A stretch of 14,836 nt of DNA, from assembly GCA_011052255.1 (NCBI GenBank), contig DRJJ01000224.1, forward strand, positions 1 through 14,836, given 5' to 3'. Of the stretch, positions 14,029 through 14,836 are shown one piece after another. The stretch comes from Gammaproteobacteria bacterium (GTDB lineage: Bacteria > Pseudomonadota > Gammaproteobacteria > DRJJ01). How positions within the stretch are numbered: the first letter of the stretch is position 1; each line of letters starts with the position of its first letter. Made by a program: the position numbers and the translations under genes. The notes beneath the pieces were generated by a model. That model was not told the DNA's origin. It saw only the letters and a program-made list of their open reading frames with translations, and did not search any database.

Positions 14029-14670
14029 ATGCGTACTATCCTGGTGCTTAACTCAAAGGGGGGCTGTGGCAAGAGCACCATCGCCACCAATCTGGCCAGC
14101 TACTATGCCTGGGAAGAAGAAGCCAATGTCGTGATCGAAGACTTTGATCCACAGGGCTCCAGCAGTGAATGGCTGAAAATGCGCGACCCCGATTTACCGG
14201 AGATCACCTGCATTCGGGCATTTGAAGAGTCTGCACGTCCGCCACGCAATACCGATGTCGTGATTCTGGATGCGCCGGCCGCAGTATACGGCAAGGATTT
14301 GACCGCACTGGTACGTCGCGCCCAGACCATCCTGATTCCGGTATTACCCTCGCCGATGGACATGCGTGCAACCGCTCACTTCGTCCACGATCTGCTCCTG
14401 GTCGGCAAAGTATCACGCAAGCAGATCAAGCTGGGCGTGATAGCGAATCGGGTGCGCGAAAACACCCTGGTCTACCATAATCTTGAGAAATTCCTGAAAC
14501 GTCTGAAAATACCGGTGGTCGCGACCTTGCGCGATACCCAGAATTATATTCGTGCGGCCGAGCGCGGACGCGGGATTTTTGAACTGGCACCGTCACTGGT
14601 ATATCAAGATCTGGAACAATGGGAGCCATTGGTGAAATGGCTGCATAGCAAACGCAGTATACCCACTTGA
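14029..14670 (+). CDS. ParA/MinD-type ATPase (orphan, function unknown)
   Basis: This 213-residue protein is a deviant-Walker ATPase. It shows the P-loop KGGCGKST at 10-17 with the signature lysine K10, the Walker A' stretch D38-F-D40-P-Q-G-S, and Walker B VVILDAPA with D81. ParA proteins dimerise on ATP, usually bind the nucleoid, and position plasmids, chromosomes or protein cargo. It is shorter than chromosomal ParA of the parAB locus and lacks an N-terminal DNA-binding extension, like the orphan ParAs that place cargo such as chemoreceptor arrays or storage granules. No parB lies beside it inside the window, so the cargo cannot be named. The ATG at 14029 is chosen for GGAG at 14018-14021; an upstream ATG at 13954 would add 25 residues unlike the family. 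It follows ubiD but is 391 bp away, so it is probably a separate transcript. Confidence 0.85.
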   Translation: MRTILVLNSKGGCGKSTIATNLASYYAWEEEANVVIEDFDPQGSSSEWLKMRDPDLPEITCIRAFEESARPPRNTDVVILDAPAAVYGKDLTALVRRAQTILIPVLPSPMDMRATAHFVHDLLLVGKVSRKQIKLGVIANRVRENTLVYHNLEKFLKRLKIPVVATLRDTQNYIRAAERGRGIFELAPSLVYQDLEQWEPLVKWLHSKRSIPT

Positions 14671-14791
14671 GTTTCGTGCACAAATCCCGGGAGCGGCGGT
14701 CGGCTTCTGTTCTGTTGTATACTCATTTGCACCAGTCTCGTTATATGCACCCTGACTGACAGGTAGCTTGCTGTACGCTGGTTTGAAGGTC

Positions 14792-14836
14792 ATGGCTGCA
14801 AGAGACTTCAGGCCTTCACTTCTGAAAAATGATTAC
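14792..14836 (+). CDS. Possible start of a further gene, cut by window edge
   Basis: An ATG at 14792 opens 15 codons to the window end (MAARDFRPSLLKNDY). GAAGG sits just upstream (14785-14789) but only 2 nt from the ATG, closer than usual. The frame is open back to 14756, so a TTG at 14783 or 14768 is a possible alternative start. I do not recognise the peptide. The gap of 121 bp after parA holds a TATACT (14718-14723) that may serve as its -10. If real, this gene is the closest candidate partner of the ParA protein. Confidence 0.35.
   Translation, partial: MAARDFRPSLLKNDY

Overview
This window is ordinary chromosomal DNA of a gammaproteobacterium that makes haem by the porphobilinogen route and makes ubiquinone. 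The main argument is gene order. An argH divergent from a fimS/algZ-algR two-component pair, followed by hemC-hemD-hemX-hemY, is the arrangement known around algR in Pseudomonas and relatives. Here it continues into ubiD and an orphan ParA ATPase, and a periplasmic thioredoxin gene is wedged antisense between algR and hemC, so the host is probably not a typical Pseudomonas. I cannot name genus or species from sequence alone.

Layout. Bases 1-415 (minus) are the start of a protein with a putative sensory N-terminus running into a GGDEF-type domain, cut by the window edge. Bases 553-912 (minus) encode a MazG-like all-alpha nucleotide pyrophosphohydrolase. Divergent from it, 1136-3889 (plus) encodes a large membrane sensor with HAMP, PAS, GGDEF and EAL domains, whose c-di-GMP catalytic residues all look intact. 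It converges on argH (3912-5315, minus). argH is divergent from fimS (5437-6501) and algR (6498-7244), which overlap by 4 nt.

A signal-peptide-bearing CPYC thioredoxin (7186-7764, minus) overlaps the end of algR tail to tail. The compact plus-strand run hemC, hemD, hemX, hemY, ubiD (7939-13637) has junctions from a 14-nt overlap to a 17-nt gap and is probably one operon for tetrapyrrole and quinone synthesis. After it come about 390 gene-free bases with several perfect palindromes, then a ParA-type ATPase (14029-14670) and the first codons of another possible gene at the right edge.

How the genes work together. HemC and HemD turn porphobilinogen into uroporphyrinogen III. HemX and HemY are membrane-anchored companions of this operon without a proven enzymatic step. 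UbiD decarboxylates the ubiquinone precursor. FimS/AlgR and the two GGDEF-type proteins are signalling components that may bear on surface behaviour; that link is inferred from homologues only. I found no rRNA, tRNA, CRISPR array, transposase or phage gene. The least ordinary things are the antisense thioredoxin, the apparently leaderless fimS promoter in a structured divergent control region, the palindrome cluster after ubiD, and the orphan ParA.
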